Shown here: piece by piece, positions 44,729-57,470 of the stretch
Position numbering within the stretch: position 1 is the first letter of the stretch
Layout: each line of letters opens with the position of its first letter
Program-made: the position numbers and the translations under genes
Notes under the pieces: model-generated
Told to the model about the DNA's origin: nothing
The model's input: the letters and a program-made list of their open reading frames with translations, nothing else
Databases searched by the model: none
NCBI RefSeq assembly: GCF_009905375.1
Contig: NC_133655.1
Span: 165,438,967-165,502,966, forward strand
Origin: Apium graveolens
Taxonomy: Eukaryota > Streptophyta > Magnoliopsida > Apiales > Apiaceae
Length of the DNA: 64,000 bases
Direction of reading: 5' to 3'

Positions 44729-46338
44729 TGTCACAACTCAAAACTAACACATATACGTTGTACATAGTAGAAATATAAAGACCCGGCCTCTAATTCAACT
44801 CAGATCCAAAACAGGTAATGGTATGAAACAAGCTACTATCTATACTAAAATCAAACCAGTATTATTATAAATAATTCTCAAGTGAAAAAAATAACTTCGA
44901 AGTGAAGTTATACATAAATCTCAACCAACTACAAGTTCTCAACTAAGTCCATGACATCTTTTATGCAAACCACAACATTTAACCATTTACCAAAATCTCC
45001 TCCACTGGAGATGACATCGCAATTTTAAATATGTGCGGGAACTCACAATATACACCTTTCCTAAATACTCACAAATGGATCGACATTCTTTTGCTTAACT
45101 GCCACTGGTTAGAGATAACAAAACGTTAGGTCTTAAATCAACTGTGGAGGGGGGTGAATACAGTTTAAACAATCAAATCGATTTCAACAACTCAACAGAT
45201 TGAACAATTTTTAGATTAATAAATAAAAATTGATTACAATAATCTCTCAAATGATGAACAAATCGGAAAATTCGATTTCACCAAAAACTAAATCAAAATC
45301 GACTATTAACATATCAAAACAAAGCTTATCAACTATACAATCTATTTATGTAAAAAAACAATCACCAACTTAAGAACAATCTGAAAACTCGAAAAATAAA
45401 ATTAACAAAAGTCAAAAACTCAACTTAAGTAATCTGGAACTAGAACGAACAAAGTAATGGCATAAATTGACTTCGAACATCATGGGAAATCTATTAATAA
45501 CATCAAAATCATTTCATAACCCCGAAATTGAAAACCCCTAATTTGAATAAAGAACGCTAAAATCGAAATTAAAATATTACCATTCTCTGAAACGTTTTGA
45601 TGACATAATCAGGTAGAGCTTCTCAAGAGCTTCAGATTGACTACAAACATGACATGATTTTCTTTCCAGATCACTTCAAAATCATGGTTTGATTTCAAGA
45701 ACTGTTCTTGAAACCCTAACCCTAATTTCAAAGATTTTCTAAAATTAAATAATAATTAAAATATATAATAATTAGAAATATATCCCTAAAATTATTTAAG
45801 GCCTAATTATATCATTTAATAAAAATAATTAGCCCAAATTAATAATTAACGGGGAATAAATTTTTAATACAATAATTAAAAAAATTATGCCGAAATTTTT
45901 CAAAAATTACGAATAATTCAAAAATGCGAAAATATTGAATATTTGACAGTCCCACAATTTTATAAAAATGAAAATACGATTTTTGTGGGTTTTGACGTCC
46001 TAGTAGGGACCCAGTCCGATCATTTTTAAAAAACCGAAATATTTTCTAAATTAACAGTAAACCCCGAAAATATATATAATGTATGCAAATGCACACAACA
46101 CGAGGAAAAATAAGTACCTCGATAAAAACACTAATAAAAACGCGTCTAAACAACGTATACTTTCACTTAATTGCATTTTAAACACGCAACAAATAATCGA
46201 AAAAATTTCCTGGTCCTTACGTGACCACATATAATTACTACCGCATGACATATCATGGCGATAAATATTTTAAATGTATACAAACAAATAATATTTTTTT
46301 TTATCAAAAAATATTACATAATTGCCTCGGATATTATA
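44729..46338 (-). repeat. old gypsy-type LTR remnant with a copia LTR scrap
   Basis: Starts TGTCACAACT and ends GGATATTATA, like the ends of the Tekay-2 and solo LTRs. It shares phrases with them: GGTATGAAACAAG near 44820, AGAGCTTCTCAAGAGCTTCA near 45615, and the TTCTTGAAACC phrase near 45703. It is only half their length and I found no target duplication, so it is truncated or heavily deleted. Inside, 45122-45170 (GTTAGG then GGGGGGTGAATACAG) matches the inverted end of a copia LTR, as in SIRE-B near 46815-46849. No gene. Confidence 0.55.
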
Positions 46339-46380
46339 TTACGCATATGGGACATGCGTAAACATTTTTTCGAACATAAC

Positions 46381-46849
46381 TGTTAGGAGCAATTGATGAT
46401 ATCAAACAAAAACCATCAGAAGCCTCAACGGATGATGATTACAAGCATCAACGGATGATGAATATAAGGATCGACGAATGTTGATATTCGGCGGAAGATG
46501 ATGTCAACGGATGATGAGATCAGTATTTGTCAAATCAGTTGATCTTTGAAGAGGAAATGGAAACATGAATTTCTAGGCGGTGGAGTACTTTATCTCAGAA
46601 GCAATTGTATAGGTTTCCTTGTTAATAGAATATGATTCCTTATACATTGGTAGATGTGCTCTATAAAAACATAGTTTAGGTTCATGTTATATACATTGCG
46701 ACATTGTTATTTTTTCATACTTTCGAGAGAGTATTGTGTAATAATTTTTTATAAGATTTATATAAAAACTGTTTGATTCTGTTGAAGCTTTGTCTAGTTG
46801 ATTGTATTAACTGTATTCACCCCCTTTATAGTTGATTAAGGGCCTAACA
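46381..46849 (+). repeat. 5' LTR of SIRE-B (469 bp)
   Basis: TGTTAGGAGC...GGCCTAACA. TATA box TATAAAAA at 46662-46669. ACGGATGATG occurs at 46428, 46451 and 46507, with two degenerate copies between, in U3. The probable left target duplication is ATAAC (46376-46380). The 3' LTR is beyond the window. Confidence 0.88.
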
Positions 46850-46851
46850 AT

Positions 46852-46863
46852 TGGTATCAGAGC
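46852..46863 (+). other. primer-binding site (SIRE-B)
   Basis: TGGTATCAGAGC two bases after the LTR end; initiator-Met tRNA type. Confidence 0.93.
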
Positions 46864-46909
46864 TTGTTGTTAACGAACAAACAGTTTAATATCTGAAGAC
46901 TGATCAACC

Positions 46910-49271
46910 ATGCCAGACAAAGGAGAAGAAGAGACACAAAATCTGGATCCAAAGCCATAACCCCCAGCCACATCACAGATAAGCAGCAACATGAGTAGGT
47001 ATGAAGCAATCAAGGTGCCCATCTTGAAAGTGCATGCATATCCAATCTGAAAAGTTAGAATGACCATGTGTTTGGAAGCCACGAATCCTGAATTCTTAAG
47101 TAGGATCTATGATGGTCCTCATAAACCAATGAAGGTAGTTGTTTCAGTTGCAGGAGAACCAGAGAAGATGATAGACAAAGATAGGAAGGACTATACTCCT
47201 GAAGACATCTCGTCAATCATGAAGGATGCTAAGGTTTGACATATCCTGCACAACAGTCTTGATAGTGTTATGTCCAAGAGAGTTATTAGATGTAAAACAA
47301 CGAAAGAGATATGGGATGCTTTAAAAGTAAGGTGTCAAGGTACTACTGCTATCAAGAAAAATAGGAGGACATTGCTTACTCAAGAATACGAGCACTTTGA
47401 CTCGAGGGACAACGAATCCCTAACCGAGATCTATGATAGATTTCAAAAGTTTCTGAATGACTTATCCCTTGTCAATAAAGAATATGATTTGTAAGACTCA
47501 AACTTGAATTTCCTATTTGCTCTTCCTGAAAAGTGGGACTTCAAAGTCACATCGATCAGGGATAACTATCAACTCGATATCACAACTCTAGATGAGATTT
47601 ATGGAGTTCTGAAAACTCATGAACTAGAGATGGAGCAAAGGAGCAAGAGGAAAGGATCAAAATATAGACCAGTTGCCCTTAAAGTTGAAGAGAAGTCAAA
47701 GGAGAAAGCAAGAGGAATTGATCCCATGATTGCTAAGCCAGATACTGAATCATCAAATTCTGATGATGACTCAAATCTTGATACTGAATCAAATACTGAT
47801 AGTGATCATAACAATAATGAATATATGGATCAAATGGCTGCCCTACTTATAAAAAGCTTCAAAAAGATGGTCTAATGAAACTTCAAGAAAGGGAGAAGAT
47901 TTTCTAGAAAAGGCTCTAGTTCCTCAAACTCTGATAAGAGGAACAACAAAAGAGATACTGATTGGAAGGCAGCTAGATCGGAAAAACCTGATAATTTAAA
48001 AGAGAGATGATACAACTGTAATGGACTTGGACACATTGCAACTGGCTACAGAAAACCCAGAGCTGAGAAGAAACAAGCTTTGATCTTAATGAAGAGAAGT
48101 TGGGATGATTGATCAGACTTAGATGATGGGATCAATTATGCTCTCATGGCAAATGCTGATGCTGAGACCAACACTGTTGAATTAAAGGTACCTCAGTCCA
48201 CTCTTGCATTTAATACTGATGATATCTGTGAATTAAAAATATTTATTAAGACTCTACATGTTAGTTTTATGGATAAGACCTTAGAGGATAATAGAATTAA
48301 GAGTGAAAACTCTGTGCTTAGGAAGAGGAATGATTACCTAGAAACTGAGTTACTTTCCATGCTAGAAATTCAAAAACAAAGAGATAATGCTGTTTATGTT
48401 AAAGAAAAATTGTTAGAAAAACATGTTTATCTAGAAAAGGAGCTAGCTAATGAGAGAGAAGTCATTAAACTTTGGACTAACTCAGGAAATCTTGGAAAAA
48501 GATTGTTGGGGATCGGGATTAGGATATTTCAGCTAGATCTAATTCTGATAAGAAAAGTGGAAAAGAAACTGAGATAACAGAACCAATAAAAATTGATAGT
48601 CAGGTCAAATTGAATAAAGTTCAAGTAAATACCATTAAGTTTAATCAAAGTGCTAATAATGTTAAATCTATTCATGAGGAAGGTACTACCTCAACACCTA
48701 GATCAAACTTAATTACTAAAAAAGGTGAACAAGTTCACACCAACTCAGTAAATATTAGTTCAATGACTCAGAAACAGCTTAAGCAAAAGCTGAAGGATTT
48801 ATACATGAAAGACAAGAGGAAAAGGTCTAGGAAAAATAGGAATGACAAGGTAGGTTTTAATAAGAATGGAAACAATGTAACCCCTTCTAATGCACCTAGA
48901 AAGACCTGTTTAAACTGTGGTAACACTAATCATCTTGCTAATTCTTGTAGGAAGAATAAAGAGATAAAAGTTGTTCCTTCTATATCAGAGTTAGAAACAG
49001 AACAACTAGATATAAACCACAGAACCATTGTTTTCATTGTGGAAGTGTTTGGCATTCTATTTATACATGTAAAGAGTATCACAATTTGTATTATGATTTT
49101 TATAAACTGAAACCCTCTTTAATTAAAGCAAAATCTTTTTTTGCATGTATAAATACTGATAGTAAGAATGTTACCATAGACTATGATATGAAGTCTTCTT
49201 CTGCATATGTTAATAAACTTAAAAAGGCCAAAGGATACAAGCAAGTCCGGGTCCTTAAAAACACTAACTAA
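46910..49271 (+). pseudogene. gag of SIRE-B, many stops
   Basis: ATG at 46910 (MPDKGEEETQN), about 50 bp after the primer site. Capsid motifs: SRYEAIKVPILKVHAYPI then a stop, IMKDAKV then a stop, KTTKEIWDALKVRCQGTTAI, SLTEIYDRFQKFLNDL, FLFALPEKWDFKVTSIRD. The first zinc knuckle near 48010 reads YNCNGLGHIATGY, with both terminal Cys positions lost to Tyr. A second, CLNCGNTNHLANSC near 48905, is intact. At least six in-frame stops and two frame changes (near 48580 and 49090). The end, at TAA 49269-49271, precedes pol in another frame. Confidence 0.85.
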
Positions 49272-49290
49272 TTCAAATTACTGATTATAG

Positions 49291-50485
49291 GGTGACAGGA
49301 GGAATGCTCTAGTCTTGGACAGTGGATGCTCAGGACATATGACTGGTTATAAATCCCTGCTATCAGAATTTGAGGAGAAGCCTGGCCCCAACATTTCTTA
49401 TGGAGATGAAAACTTAGGAAAAATCTTGGGATATGGCAAAATCAAAGTTGGAAATGTCATCATTGAAAATGTAGCTCTAATTGCAGTATTCAAGCATAAT
49501 CTGATCAGTGTGAGTCAAATCTGTGACAGAGATTACCATGTCAATTTTTATAAGGAGTATTGTGAAATTGTCAGTAAGTCTGATGGCAAGATCACATTGA
49601 TTGGTGTGAGACATGGTAGTTTGTATGAAGCCAGGGTCTTCACAAGAACTGATAACTCAGAAGTTTGTCTACTTAGTAGAGCATCTGTGGAAGACAGCTG
49701 GAACTAGCATAAAAGACTTTCTCACCTCAACTTCAACAACATCAATGAATTTGTGAGGAAAGATCTTGTAAGAGGTTTACCCAATGCAGTATTTACACCT
49801 GATGGCTTATGTGATTCATGCCAGAAAGCCAAACAAAAAGACATCTTTCAAGAGTAAAACTGAATCCTCAATTCTTGAACCATATCATCTACTTCATGTT
49901 GATCATTTTGGTCTAGTGAATGTTATGTCTATTGCCAAGAAGAGGTATGCACTTGTGATTGTTGATGAATTTACAAGATACACATGTGTGTATTTTCTGC
50001 ACACCAAGGATGAATCTCCATCCATTCTTCTTGATAATGTGAGGAAGCTGAAGAAAGGATCAACATAAAAACTGAAGATCATCGGAAGTGATAATGGAAC
50101 TGAATTCAAGAATAGCTCTATGGAAGAGTTCTGTAAACTCAAGGGGATAAAATAAGAGTTTTCTGTGCCCGGAACTCCACAACAAAATGGAGTTGTTGAA
50201 AGAAAGAATAGAACTCTGATAGAAGCTGCAAGCACCATGCTTGAAAAAGCAAGATTTCCTACCTACTTCTGGGTTGAGACTGTGCAAACTGCTTGCTTTA
50301 CACAAAATTCAACATTGATCAACAAGCATGGAAAGACACCATTTAAGATGGTGAAAGGGAAGAAGCTAAATTTGAAATACTTTCATATATTTGGTTGTAA
50401 GTGTTTTGTTCTCAAAACTCATCCGGAGCAGCTTACCAAGTTTGATCTAAAAGCCGATGAAGGAATATTTGTAGGAAATCCATTG
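49291..50485 (+). pseudogene. protease and integrase of SIRE-B
   Basis: Protease LDSGCSGHMTG at 49315-49350. Integrase zinc finger: the Trp before His in the family's WHKRLSHLNF-type motif is TAG at 49705-49707, then CDSCQKA near 49815. A frameshift near 49850. The core keeps Asp in LLHVDHFG, Asp in GSDNGTEFKN and Glu in NGVVERKNRT, but with TAA near 50066 and 50153. It runs to ADEGIFVGNP, where the solo LTR inserted at CATTG (50481-50485). The frame continues across the insertion at 54145. Confidence 0.87.
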
Positions 50486-53400
50486 TGTAACACCCCCAAA
50501 TTCGGGGTCAGGATTGTGTATCACTACACAACTTTAAATAAAAACCTGTATATTAAAATAAATATACAGATAACCCCTTATTATTCAGGATCGCTTACAA
50601 GTTATAGTATGAAACAAGAATCTAACCTTCTAAAATTTACATTATCTAAATACAATTTCATTACCTCATTACTAATTTCCTTGTATTGATCACTCTGACA
50701 CCTCCAAATTTCTTCAGCTAGAATCTCACCACTTTTGCTGTATAGTAAAAGTTATTCACTTTGCCCTCATTTGACACTAAAAGAAATAAGAGTTCACAAA
50801 GCAAGAATGAGCCAAAAAAATGCCCAGCAAGTATCATAAATGGTTTCCAGGTATCAGATCAGAAAACTCCTGGAAACGATTGTTGAATGATTTTAAAAAC
50901 ATCTTTACATATTTAAATAGTTGAGCGAACAAAACTTCGGCCCTCATTGGCCTTTAATCATAAATCACATTTTTCTGTAAAAGAACAGTGATCATTTCAA
51001 TATTTCATCCTTTTGAATCAAATCTTTGTTTGATTTGTAATTATGAACTATTCGGGAAGGAATGCCGTAAATGGCGATCACAATAAATTAGACTGGACAC
51101 TAGAAACTAACATATGCACTATAACCTAGCTGATCAGTCAGGATACAGTGCGGATCTATACCCAACTGTATAGACTCACCAACATATAGGTACCCAGGCA
51201 CTATGGCCTAAGGGTCCGGTTCATCCCCGACCCATAGGATCCAGCTCATCACTGGTCATCATAATAACCATCAGGCCTGTAGAGTATTTTGATATCAAAT
51301 CATTTTGATTTCAAAACATCCCAAATCAGGGTTCGCAAATAACCCAAACGAATGGGTACTTGCTCAAGAGATCAATCGATAATCAAGGAACAAGATCAAA
51401 AAGGCACTTGCATAAATAAGAGTAATTGCAGTGAAATATTAAAACATTTAACTATTCTGAACTTAGAATACGAGCGAATAAAAATTTGTAGTATTTTAGG
51501 AGAAAGGTTAGGAATACTTGCCTTAATTGGTGACCCTCTGATCTTTAACTATCTTCCATATCACTCAGTCCCGATGTGTCTGTATTTCCATTGACATGTC
51601 ACTTGACGTTTCTTAACAATCGCTATTTCAAGTTTATCTCTATTCTGAATTCACTCGTCTCCATACATTTAATCAAGCTTTACCTTTACAATCTCTGTCT
51701 GGCTTTGAATGCCTCGTACTATGTGTATCTATCATAAATAATACCATTCAATGAACTGAAAATATATCATTGCCTAGTCTATACATTTATCTTTATCATC
51801 TAGCCGCCCGATAATAATAGATAAGGATCATCTTTAATCATATAAGGTTTAATCGACACGTGGACTCATAGTTCACATAACATGTAAACACACAAGTCAT
51901 GTATCACATCTCTCATATAACACATAGTCACATAATTCATGTAGTGCATAAGTTGAATCGTCAAAAGATAAGTCTCAATACGGTTAGAATTGAAATCGGG
52001 TCAAAAGAGTATTTTATTGATCAATAATCGACTCAGGATGATTCATAAACCAAACAATCTTTTAATACAAAATAAATTAGGTCTCGAAAGTATTTTTAAT
52101 GAAAGCAAAATATTTTTCTGAGTCTAGAGGCGTTCCTTTTACATTAAACGGACGAAAAATTGATTTATAATGAATTTTTGAACATTTTTCAGAATTAAAA
52201 TGGGTCTCCGAATTATTTTATAATTAAATAATACGGTTCGAATACCCGAATCCCTTTAAAATAATTTTATAATAATTATATAGCCTTGAAAATAATTTAA
52301 AATAATATTTTAAAGCTCAAAACTATTTTTCGGAATTTTTATATCAATTTTAAATAATTAAATCTAATTAATAAATCAAATAAAATTAATTAATAATTAA
52401 TTAAATAAATTAATCAATTAAAAATTAAATTAATTGATTAATTAAATAATTAATTATCACTTAAAATTAATTAATTAAATTATTAAGATTTAATTTCAAA
52501 TTTAAAATAATTAACAATATTCATTTTTTGAATTTAAAATCAATAAAACTAATTTCTGAAAATTAAATAAACAGAAATATTAAATATGAAAATATTTAAA
52601 ATAGAGATCTTATTTTTATAAGGTTTTGAAAATACTGGGCCTATTTTGCAAAAAGGGAAAAAGATCGAGGGCTAAACTGCAGTTTAGCCTCGTCTTCCCC
52701 ATCTCCACCGTCGACGGCGGGGAAGCCATTAACGGCGACCTCCGCCATCGCTGAAGCTTTCTGGCGACTTTAACTCAAACACAGAACAGCTTCAAACTTA
52801 CAGGGGATAACCTATACCTTCCCAGGAATCGATCTCCATGATCAATTCGGCTGGAAAATCAACGTGGTGAACAAGATAATCGACTAAAACTTTACGCCGC
52901 CGTTGGCTCGATTTTACGACGAAGCCCTTCCGGCTATCGCTTGTTAATTTCATATACACCATTCGATTCGTCTGTTTACGATCTACAAACTTGTATAATT
53001 AATTTCATCTAATAACCGTTGAATCAAAAACGCCTAAATTTCAATTAAGAACATTCAAACGACTTCACCCTAATTTAATAATCCGAAAATCAAACATCAA
53101 TTTATATATGTTATTGAACTCTATTTTTGACATATAATATACCAAATTGACCAGAAAAATATTATCTACACGATGGAATCATCAACTCATATCAACAACA
53201 TCAAGAACAAAAATTCATATTTTAATCATCAAATAATTCGAATTAAAATAAATAAATAATAAAATCACCTTGATTTCTGCACTGAAATGGTTGATTGATT
53301 CAGAAAGTAATTTTCGAGAGCTTCATTTTGATATATCGCATGCTTGAATCGGAGTTCGGTAACGCCTTCGTTTGTGCGTTTGATTTTCAAGAACGTATCC

Positions 53401-54139
53401 GTTTTTAGGGGTTTTCTCTGTAATTACTATATTTTTACTGATTGTAAATGAATAAATGAATAAAATGAAATAAGATATATGCTATTTATATTTATGGAAT
53501 ATTGGTTTGTTCTGGATCATTTTGGATCGTTAAATTAGTTACTTAGCCGCTAAGTAATCAGAAAAACGATCTGATTTGATACCCATATTATATAATTATC
53601 CAAACCGGGCTTTTTATAAAACATTTTATACAAAAATAATGTAATAATATCCCGTCTTTTGAGAATACGGGTTTCATTGATTCACCGAAATGATTGTCGT
53701 ATCGAAAATCTTGTGCCTGGCCGCGCACGGGTTAAACCGTAATCCGGATCAAAAAAGTCAAAACACGGAAAATGTCCGGAATTACCAGGTTAGGTTATGA
53801 AGGACTTTTTGGAAGAGTTTCGGGTTGTAAAAATGTAAAAACGGTTGAAGTCTGACGATTCCCGGCTTTATAAAATAATTTTATAATTATTCAGAAAATA
53901 ATTAATTAATTCATAAATCATTATAAAATCTTATAACACTCCATAAATTACCAGAAAAATACCTTAATTATCTATATTTTATTCTAGACATATTAAAATT
54001 AACATACTCAAATTTTATTATATACAAACATCCAAATATTATTATCAATCATCAGATAATTCACCAAAAATTCATATAATATTCACATAATAATCATATA
54101 TTGATACAAATAATTACACGATATTTCCCGGATGTTACA
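50486..54139 (-). mobile_element. solo LTR of a Tekay-like Ty3/gypsy element (3654 bp)
   Basis: TGTAACACCC...CGGATGTTACA on the + strand, flanked by CATTG at 50481-50485 and 54140-54144. There is no interior, so it is the product of recombination between two LTRs. Its layout (AT-rich AATTAATTAA core near 52350-52500, TTATTGAACTC phrase near 53110, CGGGTTTCATTGATT near 53667) parallels the Tekay-2 LTR read on the same strand, hence minus orientation. Only small spurious frames inside. Confidence 0.93.
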
Positions 54140-54144
54140 CATTG

Positions 54145-55482
54145 ACTACAAAAGCCTTCAGAGTTTAAAATCTGAGAACAAGAACAGTCATGGAGTTTAT
54201 ACATGTATCTTTTAATGATAAGAAGATAACATGTCTAGAAGATGCAGATGACCATGACAAGTTGAGATTTGAAAATGAAGTACCTTATGCTGAACTTTGA
54301 AATCCTGACTCTGATACAGTAAGTCCTGATATAAGTCAAAGCTCTGAGATTCCACAAGATAGTGGAAATTCTTCTTACACTGAAGCACATGTTGAGGGGG
54401 AGCAACATGACTCAAATCCAGAGATTACTTCAAGTGATACATCTCAAGGAAATTCAGTAGAAAGATCATCAGAATCATCTTCCTCAAACTCTAATGAGTC
54501 AAATACTGATAACAATGGGAACACTGATTCAGGGGGAGCATCAGGAAACAACAGTGGTAATACTCAAAGAAATAACAGAGAATTCATGGATCAGGGGGGA
54601 GGTTCTTCTTCTAGGAGTCAACTTCCATCAGCAAGAAAATGGTCTAAGTCACACACACCTGACTTAATCATTGGAAACCCTGACAGTGGTGTAAGGACAA
54701 GAAAAGCCACTTAGAATGAATATATCAACCATTCTTTTCTATATCAAACTAAACCTAATAAGGTTGAAGAAGCTCTACAATATGCTGACTGGGTCACAGC
54801 AATGCAAGAAGAGCTCAATGAATTTGAAAGGAACAAAGTCTGGACTCTTGTGCCAATACGAAAGAAGTTGGCACAAGTGGGTGTTAAGAAACAAAACCGA
54901 CAATGAGGGCATTGTTACAAGAAACAAAGCAAGACTGGTTGCAAAAGGTTACTCACAACAAGAAGGCATTGATTATGTTGAAACATTTGCTCCAGTTGCA
55001 AGGCTAGAGGCCATAAGGATCTTTCTTGCCTATGCTGGTCACAAGAAGTTCAATGTGTTCCAAATGGATGTAAAGAGTGCATTCTTAAAAGGAGAACTCG
55101 AAGAGGAAGTTTATGTTGAACAGCCTTCAGGGTTCATTGATCCAAAGTATCCAGATCATGTTTACTTACTGGATAAAGCACTCTATGGTTTAAAGCAAGC
55201 TCCAAGGGCCTGGTATGAAAGAATTGCTCTATTTCTGCTAGAGAGTGGTTTCACAAGAGGTACAATTGATAAAACTCTCTTTTATAAATACCATGGTAAG
55301 GACTTGTTATTAGTACAGATATATATTGATGATATCATTTTTGGATCTACTAATGATAAACTCTGTGAGAGATTTGCAAAGCTAATATAGTCCAGGTATC
55401 AAATGAGTATGATGAGATAGTTAAGTTACTTTCTGGGGTTACAAGTCAAACAGACTAATGAAGGAATCTTCATAAATCAAGC
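54145..55482 (+). pseudogene. integrase-RT linker and reverse transcriptase of SIRE-B
   Basis: The linker (54145-54710) is Ser/Asn/Gly-rich, with stops near 54172, 54298 and 54713, and contains GGGGGAG at 54396, 54532 and 54595. RT follows: [21 protein letters not shown], then a frameshift, [61 protein letters not shown] near 55325. TAG at 55388 and a further stop near 55420 precede [15 protein letters not shown]. It breaks at the CACTA insertion, target duplication CAA at 55483-55485. Confidence 0.88.
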
Positions 55483-55485
55483 CAA

Positions 55486-55720
55486 CACTAGTAGAAATAG
55501 TGCATACGACATCGGTGCTTAGACATCGGCACGCAATGCACCTGATGTTAAAAGAATTTTTAACATCGTTTTTTCGTAAAGCGATGTTAAATTGGAATGT
55601 TGACATCGGTTTTGTATACTAACTGTTGTCTATGTTCAACTTTATAAAAATGTCAAATAATTAGTTTTCACTTTAATATCGGTTTTTTATACTGCCCGTT
55701 GTCTATGACTGATTTCAGAA
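55486..55720 (+). repeat. left terminal and subterminal repeats of CACTA element
   Basis: Terminal CACTAGTAGAAAT, then GACATCGGTG, GACATCGGCA, AACATCGTTT, GCGATGTTAA, GACATCGGTT and further variants, mostly in one orientation, in the first 200 bp. Confidence 0.85.
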
Positions 55721-57470
55721 ATTTATCAAATAACTTGTCATTTTCCACCCTTCAGTACATAATTTTCCCTCCACCCTTTTTAACAAAAAATTTATTCCCC
55801 CCTTAGACACATATTTTATTTCACCCCTTCCCAAAAACCACCCTCATTTCCCTTTACTCATACACTAACACCCAGATCTATCTCTCAAATCTCAGCCGTA
55901 ACTCTCTCTCTCTCTCTTTAAACACTCCATCTCCAACACCCCGACTATCTTTCTCTCATAAACCTCCGTCTACTTCATCTATCCATTGTTTCTCTGTTTT
56001 GTCTCCTTTCTCATAAACCTTAATTTATACATCATACTTCCTAATAAACCCTAATTTATACCTCATAAATCGAGCTTAATTCTAATTAACCACAAATCAG
56101 GCTTGAAATTGGTAAGATTTGTGCAAATTAGCTTTGAAAAGATTCATATAAGAAAGTATTTATATACCTCTCTGCTATGTTTTTTAATAATTTCTCTCCG
56201 TGTTTTTTACTCTTGGTTCGTGTTTATGCAGCCTCTATGCGCAGGGATTCCCATTCATAGCACCCAAGGTTCTTTCTTTCCTTTCCTTTTTTATAACATT
56301 TGTTTAAATCTTGTACAATTGGTTAAATATAATCAATTGCAAAAGATTTAAATATGTCATATCCTTTATAATATCCAGTGAGTGTTCTTTGATATTTAAA
56401 ATTTAGATCTGTAGAATATGCCTAGATTTTGTATTTACGTAAGTTATTATATGTATAGTGGGCAAAAGTTTAGTATTGAATATTACTATTTTATGATTAG
56501 TGTGAGTTAAAATTCATGTGCTAAAAATTAAACACAGGTTAATTAATTAAGAAATAAGAGTTTTGATATATTTTTGTATATGAGATAAGACTTGTTGATT
56601 GTTAAAAAGTTAAGTTCAATGATTATGATATTTAAAGACTTTCATGTCGTACTTTCAATTTGTTTGCATTCTTGTGTATATTATTAGCTTGTACACAAGA
56701 AGAGGTTAACAAGGCCATGGAAACAACGAAAAAGTACAAAATAGTGGGCAAAAACTATGCTTTGAAAGTGAGCAAAACTCCTTCACAAAGCTGTAATTGC
56801 TGATTGTCTAATGAAGGAAGCCAAAGACTCAATTATAGAGGTACTTTGTAAGACATAGGGGCAATTGTACATATGGTATTTAAGTTTTGATTTCCTGACC
56901 AGCTTCTTTATTACAAATAATTGTTCTTCTCATTAGTTCACTGGAATTATAGTAATCTTATATAATTTCTAGTATTTAGCATTATTCTTGTTGATGTTGG
57001 CTTAGTCTTGTGATTGTATTTTTCAGTTTGTTTTGTGGGTTTGATGATATATACTGTCTCTTCTTTGGAGCTTGAAGAACCTCTATTCTTAAATAAGCAA
57101 TATGGTTTGTCTAAGGGAAGTAATCAGGCCATTTTTTTGAGGTTTACCAGACGTTTTGTGACTGGGGTCCTTGCTCAACAGATTAAACCTGGAAAAGTTC
57201 TGCACCGAAAAGTTAGTAGTAGTATTAACTTTGAAATTACCTGATAGATATTGAATGTTGTATGTATAGTATAGTATATTTAATAATGAGTAATTCCATG
57301 ATCTTAACTTCAGGGTTCTAACGGTGGAGTGAAGTTATACAAGGAATTGCTGCTGATGGATCTGCTAATGAGTCAAGCTCACAATATGGCATGATTGTTT
57401 TTGCCTTTATGTATTTGTCTAATATCCTTCAATTCCTGTCAATTGAGCAAAAAGATGAAGGTACATGTAA
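55721..57470 (+). other. CACTA interior: gene-like 5' region and unidentified coding-like pieces
   Basis: 55860-56100 is pyrimidine-rich (TCTCTCTCTC runs, repeated TAAACCCTAATTTATAC) and looks like a plant 5' UTR. 56695-56850 has frames reading AMETTKKYKIVGKNYALKV and, shifted, VIADCLMKEAKDSII. 57014-57244 is open (GLSKGSNQAIFLRFTRRFV), followed by a possible intron with an acceptor TTCAG near 57313. These may be exons of a second captured gene. I do not recognise the protein and cannot exclude chance. Confidence 0.35.

Noticed and set aside
3522..46863. TGGTATCAGAGC sites as tRNA genes
   Set aside because: Only 12-14 bases of tRNA complementarity directly beside LTR ends; no cloverleaf around them. 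They are primer-binding sites.
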